Positions 1 to 8,700 of a stretch of 64,000 nucleotides of DNA are shown in pieces. The stretch is from an uncultured Clostridium sp. (lineage in GTDB: Bacteria > Bacillota > Clostridia > Lachnospirales > Lachnospiraceae). Positions within the stretch are counted from its first letter, which is position 1. Each line of letters starts with the position of its first letter. The notes beneath the pieces are model-generated. The model was not told the origin of the DNA and made no database searches. It worked only from the letters and a program-made list of their open reading frames with translations. Location: positions 92,010-156,009 of the forward strand of contig UPYT01000003.1 in assembly GCA_900538475.1 (NCBI GenBank). Reading direction: 5' to 3'. The translations under genes and the position numbers were made by a program.

Positions 1-879
1 CATGGCGGCCATCTTTCTCATGGAAGTCCTGTAAACTTCTCTGGCATGTATTTTAATATTGTTCCCTATGGCGTGAATGAACAGGGATTTATTGATTATG
101 ATGAGGTAGAACGTCTTGCTGTAGAGCATAAGCCGAAGATGATTCTGGCAGGAGCCAGCGCTTATGCCCGGACGATTGATTTTAAACGTTTCCGTGAGAT
201 TGCAGATAAGGTTGGCGCATATCTGATGGTAGATATGGCTCATATTGCAGGGCTTGTGGCAGCAGGAGAGCATCCCAGTCCCATTCCTTACGCAGATGTA
301 GTGACGACTACGACACACAAGACTCTGCGGGGGCCCAGAGGCGGCATGATTCTGGCAAATCAGGCTGCAGCAGATAAATTTAATTTTAACAAGGCTATTT
401 TCCCGGGAACCCAGGGCGGACCTTTGGAGCATGTGATTGCAGCAAAGGCAGTCTGCTTTGGCGAAGCTCTGAAACCGGAATTTAAGGAATATCAGCATCA
501 GGTAAGAAAGAATGCAGCGGCTCTGGCAGAAGCGCTGACGGCTCAGGGCTTCAAGCTGGTTTCTGGCGGCACTGATAACCATCTGATGCTGGTGGATCTG
601 ACAGGGCTTGATGTCAGCGGAAAGGAGCTGCAGAATCGGTGTGATGAGGTTTATATTACACTGAATAAAAATGCAGTACCTAATGATCCCAGAAGTCCCT
701 TTGTGACCTCCGGTGTCCGTATTGGAACTCCAGCTATTACTTCCAGAGGGCTGAAAGAGGAGGATATGCCGAAGATTGCTGAGTGTATCTGGCTGGCAGC
801 TACGGATTTTGAGAATAAGGCTGATTACATTCGCGCTGAGGTAACGAAGCTCTGTGAAAAATATCCGATTTATAAATAA
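1..879 (+). CDS. glyA: Serine hydroxymethyltransferase, 3' part (partial)
   Basis: GlyA interconverts serine and glycine with tetrahydrofolate and supplies one-carbon units in the cytosol; it is a PLP enzyme. The reading frame is open from base 1, where it already encodes [15 protein letters not shown], a conserved SHMT stretch, so the gene begins upstream of the window and the first ATG at 46 is internal. Visible motifs are [10 protein letters not shown] and [14 protein letters not shown], whose Lys carries the PLP Schiff base in this family, followed by the FPGTQGGP segment. The C-terminus is complete, ending in YPIYK. An intrinsic terminator follows directly. About 290 of the usual 410 residues are present. 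Confidence 0.97.
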   Translation, partial: HGGHLSHGSPVNFSGMYFNIVPYGVNEQGFIDYDEVERLAVEHKPKMILAGASAYARTIDFKRFREIADKVGAYLMVDMAHIAGLVAAGEHPSPIPYADVVTTTTHKTLRGPRGGMILANQAAADKFNFNKAIFPGTQGGPLEHVIAAKAVCFGEALKPEFKEYQHQVRKNAAALAEALTAQGFKLVSGGTDNHLMLVDLTGLDVSGKELQNRCDEVYITLNKNAVPNDPRSPFVTSGVRIGTPAITSRGLKEEDMPKIAECIWLAATDFENKADYIRAEVTKLCEKYPIYK

Positions 880-893
880 TATCTGCAATATAG

Positions 894-958
894 GCCGCTG
901 CCGGAGATTTTACATTGTTTGTAAAATCTCCGGCAGCGGCTTTTCTTTGCTTTTTTTT
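894..958 (+). terminator. Intrinsic terminator of glyA
   Basis: A perfect 20-bp stem (894-913 with 921-940) has a 7-base loop and is followed by a T-rich tail (941-958). It lies 15 bases after the glyA stop. The loop-side ends of the stem contain TTTTAC/GTAAAA, so one TTTACA hexamer of the kind found upstream of pstS occurs here too. Confidence 0.93.
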
Positions 959-968
959 GCGAAAAAAC

Positions 969-1021
969 TTTACATTGATTTTACAGACAGCTTCTTTTAG
1001 ATTTTACATAAGGATTTTACA
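969..1021 (+). promoter_or_regulatory. PhoP/PhoB-box-like direct repeats upstream of pstS
   Basis: TTTACA occurs four times at 969-974, 980-985, 1003-1008 and 1016-1021. The first two are 11 bp apart, the hexamer period of the Bacillus PhoP box (TT-A/C/T-ACA repeats). The later pairs are spaced 23 and 13 bp. The position upstream of a pst operon that encodes its own PhoP/PhoR pair supports phosphate control. That the local regulator binds here is inference. Confidence 0.6.
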
Positions 1022-1155
1022 ATACGCCTTGTAAGAAACAAAACGCAGTCACTGGGAAGTCCCCCAAAAGCAGCTTCCCATGATGATACAGGATCACAAA
1101 TGTAAAACATATGCGGCAAAAAGACAAGGCCGTACAGAAAAAGGAGAGAAAAATT

Positions 1156-2109
1156 ATGAAAAAAACAATGGCAGTACTTTTAGCAATGGGTCTGGCAATG
1201 GCAGGTCTGACTGGATGTTCCGGAAATAAGGCAGCTGAGACAACTGCAGCAGCAACCGAAGCAGCAACTACAGCCGCTCAGACAGAGAAGGCGGAGGAGA
1301 CTACTGCAAAAGAGACTGAAGGAAAGGCAGAAGGTCCTATCAGTGTGGTATCTCGTGAGGATGGCTCCGGTACCAGAGGTGCTTTTATTGAGCTGTTCGG
1401 CATCGAAGAGAAGAATGATGCAGGAGAAAAAATAGATATGACTACAGAGGATGCAGAAATTACTAACAGCACCTCTGTTATGATGACCACAATTTCTGGA
1501 AATACCGAGGCAATCGGTTATATTTCTCTGGGCTCTTTAAATGATACGGTAAAGGCAGTAAAGATTGATGGAGCAGAGGCAACCGTTGACAATATCAAAT
1601 CTGGTGCATACAAAATTGCCCGCCCGTTTAATATCGCAACAAAGGCAGAAGTAAGCGAGGTTGCTGCTGATTTCATTAAATATATTATGAGTGAGCAGGG
1701 ACAGAAGGTTGTTGAGGATAACGGATATATCAGCCAGGGAAATGAGGGAGCATATGAAGCTTCTGGTCTTTCTGGAAAGGTTGTAGTAGCAGGTTCTTCT
1801 TCTGTAACTCCGGTTATGGAAAAGCTGAAAGAGGCTTATAATGCATTGAATCCGGATGTAACTATTGAAGTACAGCAGTCTGATTCTACTACTGGTGTAA
1901 CCTCCGCAATTGAGGGTGTGTGTGATATTGGTATGGCATCCAGAGAGTTAAAGGACAGCGAACTGGAGAAGGGAGTTACTGGCACTGTAATTGCCATGGA
2001 CGGAATTGCTGTTATTGTAAACAATGATAGTCCGGTAGAGGAACTGACCAGCGAGAATGTAAAAGCAATTTTTACCGGCGAGGTTACTGACTGGGCAGAT
2101 GTAAAGTAA
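1156..2109 (+). CDS. pstS: Phosphate ABC transporter substrate-binding lipoprotein, circularly permuted
   Basis: Extracellular phosphate receptor feeding PstCAB. ATG 1156 is chosen because AAGGAG lies 10 bases upstream and the protein then opens with a classic lipoprotein signal (MKKTMAVLLAMGLAMAGLTGC, lipid Cys at about residue 21); an upstream ATG at 1111 lacks this. A Thr/Glu/Ala-rich linker follows. The first folded part begins SVVSREDGSGTRGAF and includes AIGYISLGS, which in ordinary PstS is the second half. The segment VAGSSSVTP...CDIGMASRELK...GIAVIVNN...FTGEVTDWADVK, normally the first half, comes last and ends the protein. The order is therefore swapped relative to E. coli PstS. Length is 317 residues. 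First gene of the pst operon. Confidence 0.93.
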   Translation: MKKTMAVLLAMGLAMAGLTGCSGNKAAETTAAATEAATTAAQTEKAEETTAKETEGKAEGPISVVSREDGSGTRGAFIELFGIEEKNDAGEKIDMTTEDAEITNSTSVMMTTISGNTEAIGYISLGSLNDTVKAVKIDGAEATVDNIKSGAYKIARPFNIATKAEVSEVAADFIKYIMSEQGQKVVEDNGYISQGNEGAYEASGLSGKVVVAGSSSVTPVMEKLKEAYNALNPDVTIEVQQSDSTTGVTSAIEGVCDIGMASRELKDSELEKGVTGTVIAMDGIAVIVNNDSPVEELTSENVKAIFTGEVTDWADVK

Positions 2110-2144
2110 TTACAACATGAAGAATCATATTTGAAACCATCGTG

Positions 2145-2168
2145 AGGCGGCCCCTTCAGGAGCCGCCT
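2145..2168 (+). other. Hairpin between pstS and pstC
   Basis: AGGCGGC (2145-2151) pairs with GCCGCCT (2162-2168) across a 10-base loop. There is no real T-run. Such a hairpin in the pstS-pstC gap could protect the pstS mRNA end or partly attenuate transcription, which would favour high receptor-to-permease ratios. This role is inferred. Confidence 0.5.
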
Positions 2169-2213
2169 TCTATGACACAGCAGAGAAGCATCCCTGGAAA
2201 GTAAGGAGTTTGT

Positions 2214-3065
2214 ATGAATCATTTGAAAGAAAAATCCATGCGTATGGTATTTATGATATCTGCCTGCGCGTCTATTCTGTCTGTAGCTATGATATGTATT
2301 TTCCTGTTTGCAAACGGGATTCCAGCAATAGGAAAAATCGGTATATTTGATTTTCTGCTGGGGGAAAAGTGGAAGCCGGGAAATGACATTTATGGAATCC
2401 TTCCCATGATTCTGGGAAGTATTTATGTAACTGCAGGGGCTATTGTGGTGGGGGTTCCCATCGGCATCCTGACTGCTATTTTTATGTCCCGGTTTTGTCC
2501 CCGCAGCCTGTACCGGATTATGAAGCCGGCCATTGATCTGCTGGCAGGAATCCCTTCCGTTGTCTATGGATTTTTCGGTATGGTAGTGATTGTTCCGGTC
2601 ATGTCAAAGCTTTTTGGCGGAAGCGGAAAGAGTATGGCAACAGCTTCTGTTCTCCTGGGAATTATGATTCTTCCTACGATTATCGGGGTATCAGAATCAG
2701 CAATTAATGCGGTTCCTTCCAGCTATTATGAAGGAGCCCTGGCTCTGGGAGCCAGCCATGAAAGAAGTGTATTTTTTGCTACACTTCCAGCTGCAAAATC
2801 AGGAATTCTTGCAGGTGTGATTCTGGGTGTAGGACGGGCTATTGGTGAGACGATGGCAGTAATTATGGTGGCTGGAAACCAGGCTCGTATGCCGAAGGGA
2901 TTGTTTGAAGGAGTCCGCACCATGACGGCTAATATTGTGCTGGAGATGGGATATGCCACAGATTTGCATCGGGAAGCTTTGATTGCAACAGCTGTAGTAT
3001 TGTTTGTGTTTATTTTGATTATTAACCTGTCATTTTCTATTTTAAGCAGAAAGGCGGAAGCGTGA
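2214..3065 (+). CDS. pstC: Phosphate ABC transporter permease PstC
   Basis: One of two inner permease subunits of the phosphate importer. The 283-residue protein opens with a hydrophobic helix (about residues 13-33, VFMISACASILSVAMICIF) and has the six-helix layout of the family. The coupling-loop region contains YEGALALGASHERSVFFATLPAA and VGRAIGETMAVIMVAGN, typical of PstC. AAGGAG ends 8 bases before ATG 2214. Its stop overlaps the pstA start (TGATG). Confidence 0.95.
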   Translation: MNHLKEKSMRMVFMISACASILSVAMICIFLFANGIPAIGKIGIFDFLLGEKWKPGNDIYGILPMILGSIYVTAGAIVVGVPIGILTAIFMSRFCPRSLYRIMKPAIDLLAGIPSVVYGFFGMVVIVPVMSKLFGGSGKSMATASVLLGIMILPTIIGVSESAINAVPSSYYEGALALGASHERSVFFATLPAAKSGILAGVILGVGRAIGETMAVIMVAGNQARMPKGLFEGVRTMTANIVLEMGYATDLHREALIATAVVLFVFILIINLSFSILSRKAEA

Positions 3066-3961
3066 TGGAAGCATTTATGGAAAAAAAGAATGTAGAGATT
3101 CAGGCAATTAACCGTCAGACCTTTTCTCAGCGTCTGAAGTCCTATAAAAGAAGTCCCTTGTCCCTGCTTTTGCTGATTCTGGTCAGCCTGTCGGCTCTGA
3201 TTACGGTGATGACGCTGCTGTTTTTGATTGCCTATATTCTGATTAAGGGTGTTCCTTATCTGACGGCAGATCTGTTTGCGTGGGAATATAACAGTGAAAA
3301 TGTATCTCTGATGCCGGCGCTGATTAATACCATTATTATGACAGGGCTTTCTCTGATTATTGCAGGTCCTTTGGGAATTTTTGCAGCTATCTATCTGGTG
3401 GAATATGCAAAGCGGGGAAATAAGCTGGTGGCTTTGATTCGAATTACAGCGGAAACCTTATCCGGAATTCCTTCAATTGTGTACGGTCTGTTTGGATTTC
3501 TGCTGTTTGCCGTTACCTTTAAGTGGTCCTACACAATCCTGGGCGGCGCGCTGACTTTGGCAATTATGATTCTTCCGTTAATTATGAGGACAACGGAGGA
3601 GGCGTTAAAATCGGTTCCGGATTCTTATAGAGAAGGCAGCTTTGGACTGGGAGCGGGGCGGTTAAGAACAGTCTTTCATATTGTGCTTCCATCAGCAGTT
3701 CCGGGAATTCTGGCCGGAATTATTCTCGCAGTTGGACGAATTGTAGGTGAGACGGCAGCTTTGATGTATACGGCAGGTACTGTGGCTGGAATTCCGGAAA
3801 GTCTTTTAGGCTCCGGGCGGACGCTGGCTGTTCATATGTATGTGCTGACTAATGAGGGGCTGTATACCAATCAATCTTACGCAACAGCAGTGGTGCTTCT
3901 GGTGATTGTCGTGTGCATCAATGCCGTTTCCGGGATGATTGCAAAAATGGTAGCAAAATAG
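3065..3961 (+). CDS. pstA: Phosphate ABC transporter permease PstA
   Basis: Second permease subunit, pairing with PstC in the membrane. ATG 3065 overlaps the pstC stop as TGATG; a GTG at 3062 and an ATG at 3080 are alternatives, so the exact start is uncertain. The protein has about six membrane helices. It carries the family signatures ETLSGIPSIVYGLFG and the coupling-loop stretch YREGSFGLGAGRLRTVFHIVLPSA followed by VGRIVGETAALMYTAG. Length (about 298 residues) is normal. A 103-base gap separates it from pstB. Confidence 0.94.
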   Translation: MEAFMEKKNVEIQAINRQTFSQRLKSYKRSPLSLLLLILVSLSALITVMTLLFLIAYILIKGVPYLTADLFAWEYNSENVSLMPALINTIIMTGLSLIIAGPLGIFAAIYLVEYAKRGNKLVALIRITAETLSGIPSIVYGLFGFLLFAVTFKWSYTILGGALTLAIMILPLIMRTTEEALKSVPDSYREGSFGLGAGRLRTVFHIVLPSAVPGILAGIILAVGRIVGETAALMYTAGTVAGIPESLLGSGRTLAVHMYVLTNEGLYTNQSYATAVVLLVIVVCINAVSGMIAKMVAK

Positions 3962-4064
3962 ATGCCGGAAAGGCTGAAAAACCGGATAGGCCAACTGGTG
4001 AAGAGGCGTTTGTATCAGAAAAATATAATAACAAAGAATGTTTGGAAATCAGGAAAGGGAATTT

Positions 4065-4814
4065 ATGGATAAGCTGACAATTCAGAATATGGAGCTGTAT
4101 TACGGGGATTTTAAGGCCCTGAAGGGGATTAATTTGAATATTCAAGCAAATGAAATTACCGCTTTTATTGGGCCTTCCGGATGCGGAAAATCGACACTTT
4201 TAAAGTCTTTAAACAGGATGAATGATCTGGTTGAGGGATGTAAAATCACAGGAAAAATTCTGCTGGATGGGGAAGATATTTATGGAAATATGGACATTAA
4301 CCTTCTGCGGAAGCGGGTGGGAATGGTATTCCAGAAGCCAAATCCTTTCCCCATGAGCGTGTATGATAATATTGCTTTCGGTCCCAGAACTCACGGGATT
4401 CATTCCAAGGTTCAGCTGGATGATATTGTGGAAAAATCGCTGAGAGATGCGGCTATCTGGGATGAGCTGAAGGATCGTCTGAAAAAGAGCGCCCTGGGAC
4501 TTTCCGGCGGTCAGCAGCAGCGGCTTTGCATTGCCCGCGCGTTGGCAGTACAGCCCGAGGTGCTTTTGATGGATGAGCCTACTTCTGCTCTGGATCCGAT
4601 TTCCACCTCAAAAATAGAGGATCTTGCTGTAGAACTGAAAAAGGATTATACTATTGTTATGGTAACACATAATATGCAGCAGGCTGCGCGTATTTCTGAT
4701 AAAACTGCATTTTTCCTTCTGGGAGAGGTGGTAGAATTCGGAGAGACAGAGCAGATTTTCTCCATGCCCAGAAACAAGAAAACGGAAGATTATATTACGG
4801 GGAGGTTTGGCTGA
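4065..4814 (+). CDS. pstB: Phosphate ABC transporter ATP-binding protein PstB
   Basis: ATPase that powers PstSCA phosphate import. ATG 4065 is preferred over ATG 4038 because AGGAAAGGG lies just upstream and the product then has the usual 249 residues starting [15 protein letters not shown]. Visible motifs are Walker [10 protein letters not shown] (residues 36-44), Q-loop [11 protein letters not shown], signature LSGGQQQR, Walker [13 protein letters not shown] and the H-loop [24 protein letters not shown] is characteristic of PstB. The RBS of phoU lies within its last codons. Confidence 0.97.
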   Translation: MDKLTIQNMELYYGDFKALKGINLNIQANEITAFIGPSGCGKSTLLKSLNRMNDLVEGCKITGKILLDGEDIYGNMDINLLRKRVGMVFQKPNPFPMSVYDNIAFGPRTHGIHSKVQLDDIVEKSLRDAAIWDELKDRLKKSALGLSGGQQQRLCIARALAVQPEVLLMDEPTSALDPISTSKIEDLAVELKKDYTIVMVTHNMQQAARISDKTAFFLLGEVVEFGETEQIFSMPRNKKTEDYITGRFG

Positions 4815-4815
4815 T

Positions 4816-5463
4816 ATGCGCAATCGTTTTGACGAACAGCTGGAGCTGTTAAATGTGGAACTGATTCGAATGGGAGCACTGTGTGAGGACGCGATTTCCT
4901 ATGCATCAAGAACTCTGATGAAGGAGGGAGATTTCTCTGATGAGGTGTATAAAACCGATCGGGAAATCGACCAGAAGGAGCGGGATATTGAAAATCTTTG
5001 TATGAGAATTCTCCTGCAGCAGCAGCCTGTGGCAAAGGATCTCAGACAGGTTTCTTCTGCTCTGAAAATGATTTCTGATATGGAACGTATTGGTGATCAG
5101 GCGTCAGATATTGCAGAGATCTGCAGCTTTCTGCAGGGCTGGGAAACAGAGAGCCGGCTTCACATTCGGGATATGGCAGAGGCGACCATGAAAATGGTAA
5201 CGGAGAGCATTGATTCCTTTGTAAAAAAGGATTTGAACATAGCAAAAGAAGTAATTCTCTATGATGATGTGGTGGATGAGCTGTTCGGTAAGGTAAAGCA
5301 GGAGCTGATTGGACTGCTGACCCGGGAGGACAGGAATGAGGAGCTGGGAGAGTTCTGTATTGATATGCTGATGATTGCAAAGTATTTTGAGCGCATCGGT
5401 GATCACGCTACGAATATTGCCGAGTGGGTGGAGTATTCTATTACCGGCACACATCTGGAGTAG
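4816..5463 (+). CDS. phoU: Phosphate signalling regulator PhoU
   Basis: PhoU links the Pst transporter to the PhoR kinase and dampens phosphate uptake and signalling. The 215-residue product has the two three-helix repeats of the family, each with the metal-binding type motif (ISDMERIGDQASDIAE near residue 75; MIAKYFERIGDHATNIAE near residue 188). ATG 4816 has GGAGGT 9 bases upstream; a TTG at 4807 overlapping that RBS is less likely. It sits 1 base after the pstB stop, so the two are co-translated. Confidence 0.95.
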   Translation: MRNRFDEQLELLNVELIRMGALCEDAISYASRTLMKEGDFSDEVYKTDREIDQKERDIENLCMRILLQQQPVAKDLRQVSSALKMISDMERIGDQASDIAEICSFLQGWETESRLHIRDMAEATMKMVTESIDSFVKKDLNIAKEVILYDDVVDELFGKVKQELIGLLTREDRNEELGEFCIDMLMIAKYFERIGDHATNIAEWVEYSITGTHLE

Positions 5464-5483
5464 AACAGGAGGAAGCAGGCAGA

Positions 5484-6158
5484 ATGATTTATCTGGTAGA
5501 AGATGACAACAGTATCCGGGAACTTGTGATTTACACCCTGCAGTCTACAGGATTTCCGGCGAAGGGATTTTCCTGTGCCAAGGAATTCTGGGAGGCCATG
5601 AAGGAGGAGCAGCCCTCGATGGCGCTGCTTGATATTATGCTGCCGGACGAGGACGGTCTGACTATTTTGAGAAAGCTTAGGGATTCGGCTCAAACGGCAC
5701 GGCTTCCGGTGATTATGCTGACAGCAAAGGGAACGGAGTATGATAAGGTGATTGGTCTGGACAGCGGAGCTGACGATTACATTCCCAAGCCCTTTGGAAT
5801 GATGGAACTGGTATCCCGGGTGCGGGCTCTGCTTCGGAGAGCGGAGCCGGAGAAAAAGGGGGGACTTCTTCAGGTTGGCCCCATTGCGGTAGATGCGGCA
5901 AAGCACACAGTTAAGGTCAATGATCAGGCGGTGGTTCTTACCTTTAAGGAGTTTGAGCTGCTTTGCTATCTGATGGAAAATGAAGGAATGGTTCTTACAA
6001 GAGATCAGCTGCTGTCCAGAATCTGGGGCTATGATTTTGATGGGGAGACAAGGACTGTGGACGTTCATATCCGGACTCTTCGGCAGAAACTGGGGGCAGC
6101 CAGCGGCTATATTGAAACCATCCGCGGCGTAGGCTATAAGATGGAGGAAATCGGATGA
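5484..6158 (+). CDS. phoP: Phosphate response regulator, OmpR/PhoB family
   Basis: DNA-binding half of the phosphate two-component system. The receiver domain (about 1-120) has the acidic pair in LVEDDNS, phosphoacceptor Asp50 (LLDIMLPDEDG), the Thr in MLTAKG and Lys102 (PKPF). The C-terminal winged helix (about 130-224) contains LTFKEFELLCYLMEN and TVDVHIRTLRQKLG. ATG 5484 is chosen because AGGAGG precedes it and MIYLVEDD is the normal N-terminus; an ATG 60 bases upstream would add an unrelated extension inside phoU. It overlaps phoR by ATGA. Named phoP by context; phoB is equally valid. Confidence 0.95.
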   Translation: MIYLVEDDNSIRELVIYTLQSTGFPAKGFSCAKEFWEAMKEEQPSMALLDIMLPDEDGLTILRKLRDSAQTARLPVIMLTAKGTEYDKVIGLDSGADDYIPKPFGMMELVSRVRALLRRAEPEKKGGLLQVGPIAVDAAKHTVKVNDQAVVLTFKEFELLCYLMENEGMVLTRDQLLSRIWGYDFDGETRTVDVHIRTLRQKLGAASGYIETIRGVGYKMEEIG

Positions 6159-7828
6159 AACGGAAAATCTATTGGAATATGTGCCTGGTTGCCCTGTTTT
6201 CCATGGTAGTGGCAACTCTGGTAACGACCTGGCTGTTTTGCCGGGATTTGCAGGAGCAGATGCAGCTGGCAGTGAGGACTGAGGTGCGGTATCTGGAGTC
6301 GGCTGTAGAGGTTTCTGGGAAAGAATATCTTGCGCATCTGGCCAGCCGGGGAGACGGCAATAATATAAACCGGATTACCTGGATCGGGGAGGACGGAACA
6401 GTTCTCTATGACAGTTATGCAGACAGCGAATCCTTGGAAAATCACAGGGATCGCCCGGAGGTTGTCAGTGCGTTTCAGACAGGGGCTGGAGAAAGTGTCC
6501 GGATTTCTGATACTCTGGCAGAGCAGACCTATTATTATGCCAGAAAGCTGACAGATGGGACAATCATTCGTGTAGCCAGTACGACCAGCAGCGGCCTTGC
6601 TACGATGGTTCATACAGTTCCGTGGATGATTGTAATGGCAGTGGTGATTTTTGGTGTTACCATGGTTCTGGCAGAGCTTCAGACGAAGCGGATCGTGGAT
6701 CCGATTAATCGTCTGGACCCCAAAAATCCTCAGGCAGAGCAGGTGTATGATGAGCTGGCTCCACTGGTGCGCCGTCTGGAAAAGCAGAAGGAAACCATTC
6801 GGGAGCAGATGGAAACCCTCCGGGAAAAGCAGGAAGAATTTACTGCAATTACAGAAAATATGCGGGAAGGCTTTATTGTTGTGGACAGCAAAGCAGATGT
6901 GATTTCCTATAATTCCAGCGCAGTCCGGATCCTGGGAGTCGATATGGAAAAGAATGGGAACGGCAACATCAATGTGCTGAGTTTAAATCGTTCCAACAGC
7001 TTCCGTCAGGTGGTAGATGAAGCTTTGGCGGGACAGCGATGTGAGCAGAATCTGGATTTAAACGGACGCCATTATCAGATTATTGCCAATCCGGTAGCAG
7101 AGTCTGAAAACCGCTGGGGCGCTGTTGTTGTGATTCTTGATGTGACAGAGCAGCAGAACAGAGAGGGGCTTCGCAGAGAGTTTACAGCAAATGTTTCTCA
7201 CGAGCTGAAAACGCCTCTGACTTCCATTTCCGGGTATGCGGAGATTATGAAAAACGGGCTGGTACCGGCAGCGGATATGGGGCGTTTTTCAGAAAAAATC
7301 TATGTGGAGGCTCAGCGTCTGATTACTCTGGTAGGGGATATTATCAAGCTGTCCCGTCTGGATGAGGGCAATGTGGAGCTGGAAAAGGGACCAGTAGATT
7401 TGTACCAGATTGCCTCTGAGGTGGTAAAGCGAATGGGGGATATGGCAAATAAGGCTGGAGTGGCGATTGATATTAAGGGAAGTCCGGCCGTGGTTTCCGG
7501 AGCAGCCCAGCTTCTGGATGAAATGATATTTAATATCTGCGAAAATGCAGTAAAGTATAATAAGCCCGGCGGACTGGTACATGTAACTGTAGTAAAGGAA
7601 AAGGGACATCCTACAGTAACTGTGGAGGATACGGGAATCGGGATTCCAGAAGAAGATAAGGAACGGATTTTTGAGCGGTTTTACCGGGTAGATAAAAGCC
7701 ATTCCAAGCAGATTGGAGGTACCGGACTGGGCCTTTCCATTGTGAAGCACGGCGCCATTTACCACCAGGCAAAGGTGGAGATGGAAAGCAGGCTGGGAGA
7801 GGGAACGAGAATCCGGCTGGTGTTTTAG
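6155..7828 (+). CDS. phoR: Phosphate sensor histidine kinase
   Basis: Membrane histidine kinase that phosphorylates the adjacent regulator. A first helix lies near residues 8-28 and a second near 153-172, enclosing an extracytoplasmic sensor of about 120 residues. After a coiled stretch (EKQKETIREQMETLREK) comes a PAS domain (about 230-335). The catalytic core has H-box VSHELKTPLTSI with His349, N-box NICENAVKYN, G1 DTGIGIPEED, F-box RIFERFYRVDKSHS and G2 GGTGLGLSIVKH. The 557-residue length is normal for PhoR. Its start overlaps the regulator stop by 4 bases, and it is the last gene of the operon. Confidence 0.95.
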   Translation: MKRKIYWNMCLVALFSMVVATLVTTWLFCRDLQEQMQLAVRTEVRYLESAVEVSGKEYLAHLASRGDGNNINRITWIGEDGTVLYDSYADSESLENHRDRPEVVSAFQTGAGESVRISDTLAEQTYYYARKLTDGTIIRVASTTSSGLATMVHTVPWMIVMAVVIFGVTMVLAELQTKRIVDPINRLDPKNPQAEQVYDELAPLVRRLEKQKETIREQMETLREKQEEFTAITENMREGFIVVDSKADVISYNSSAVRILGVDMEKNGNGNINVLSLNRSNSFRQVVDEALAGQRCEQNLDLNGRHYQIIANPVAESENRWGAVVVILDVTEQQNREGLRREFTANVSHELKTPLTSISGYAEIMKNGLVPAADMGRFSEKIYVEAQRLITLVGDIIKLSRLDEGNVELEKGPVDLYQIASEVVKRMGDMANKAGVAIDIKGSPAVVSGAAQLLDEMIFNICENAVKYNKPGGLVHVTVVKEKGHPTVTVEDTGIGIPEEDKERIFERFYRVDKSHSKQIGGTGLGLSIVKHGAIYHQAKVEMESRLGEGTRIRLVF

Positions 7829-7946
7829 CCGTGTAGAACGGTCGCTTGCCTGTTACCAATTTCACTGGTTTAAGACGGTGGGGAGTTCACGAAACTGATG
7901 TTTGGACGGGTGATAAATAGACAGGAAAGAAAGGATAGACTTTATT

Positions 7947-7989
7947 ATATGGAGTGGATTGGCTGTTTTGCAGCGGATCCACTCCATAT
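7947..7989 (+). terminator. Hairpin after phoR, probable terminator
   Basis: A perfect 13-bp stem (7947-7959 with 7977-7989) and 17-base loop are followed by TTCTTTG on the plus strand. The T-run is weak. It is the only strong hairpin in the 211 bases between phoR and the convergent minus-strand genes, so it may serve both directions. Confidence 0.55.
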
Positions 7990-8039
7990 TTCTTTGTACA
8001 GGAAAGGGTGTCAGCACCAGGATTTTTTGAGAACGTTCT

Positions 8040-8444
8040 TTAACTTCCTTCGCTGAGAGCAAGTCCAAGCAGTATGCCTGGAATAAGAAATACAACCGGT
8101 CTTTTCAAAAGCCATGGAAGAAGCTTCGAAGGCGCTGCCAGAACGGACAAGCTCGTGATGGAGCATAAGATGAGTCCGTAGCAGCCTGCTGCCAGAGCAA
8201 TCCCGCACCAAAGAAATACTTTGTGAAAACGATGCACGGTCTGTTTCTGGAAAACTACAAGAGTTCCAATAATTCCAGTACAGATCCAAAACGCCGGTCG
8301 GGTAAAGTCAATGAAAAGAATTTCCCAGGGTGAGATCTGGAATGTCCGTGCACGAAGCGGCTCCAGTATCAATTGGTGGCAGATACGTACTGATATTGGC
8401 AGGAGATGACAAGAAGGCAATCTGAAGAAAGCGGCCATCTCCAT
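8040..8444 (-). CDS. Small hydrophobic protein, possibly the 3' part of a frameshifted gene
   Basis: Not recognised. The first 35 or so residues read poorly. From about ISPWEILFIDFTRPAFW onward the protein is strongly hydrophobic, with about three membrane segments (AFWICTGIIGTLVVF, FLWCGIALAAGCYGLILCSI and VVFLIPGILLGLAL). Codon use in this part looks like genuine coding sequence. The ORF overlaps the 3' end of the upstream ORF (8308-8700) by 137 bases in another frame, and no good RBS precedes ATG 8444. The simplest reading is one membrane protein split by a frameshift between about 8330 and 8440. Two overlapping genes are the alternative. Confidence 0.4.
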   Translation of the reverse strand: MEMAAFFRLPSCHLLPISVRICHQLILEPLRARTFQISPWEILFIDFTRPAFWICTGIIGTLVVFQKQTVHRFHKVFLWCGIALAAGCYGLILCSITSLSVLAAPSKLLPWLLKRPVVFLIPGILLGLALSEGS

Positions 8445-8700
8445 TCCCTTTCGCTGTGGATATGAGACAAATCATTTTCTGTTCCGAATCGCTTAACGTA
8501 TAGGTAAAATGCTTGTCCTGTACAGAAACTGTTTCTGTTACGGTCCATTCCAAGCTTTCTTCCTTTAGTATGGTATTCAGAATATCCAGGAAATAAATAT
8601 ATGAGTGGCCAAAATGGTCCAGTATTCCTGTCTGCTCGCTTTCTAATAACAGTTCCTTAACCTGAGAGCTTCCCTCACCTCTACATCTCCACCATTCCAT
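8308..8700 (-). CDS. Hypothetical protein following YhaN, possibly the 5' part of a frameshifted gene
   Basis: Not recognised. The ATG at 8700 lies inside the last codons of the yhaN-like gene, so translation could be coupled. The product (130 residues) starts poorly but becomes a plausible soluble alpha/beta stretch (LDHFGHSYIYFLDILNTIL, then VTETVSVQDKHFTYTLSDSEQK) and stops at about the point where the next minus-strand ORF becomes a convincing membrane protein. See the entry at 8040-8444 for the frameshift interpretation. Confidence 0.4.
   Translation of the reverse strand: MEWWRCRGEGSSQVKELLLESEQTGILDHFGHSYIYFLDILNTILKEESLEWTVTETVSVQDKHFTYTLSDSEQKMICLISTAKGNGDGRFLQIAFLSSPANISTYLPPIDTGAASCTDIPDLTLGNSFH

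Noticed and set aside
5403..6215. Minus-strand ORF of 270 residues
   Set aside because: Antisense shadow of the phosphate response-regulator gene.
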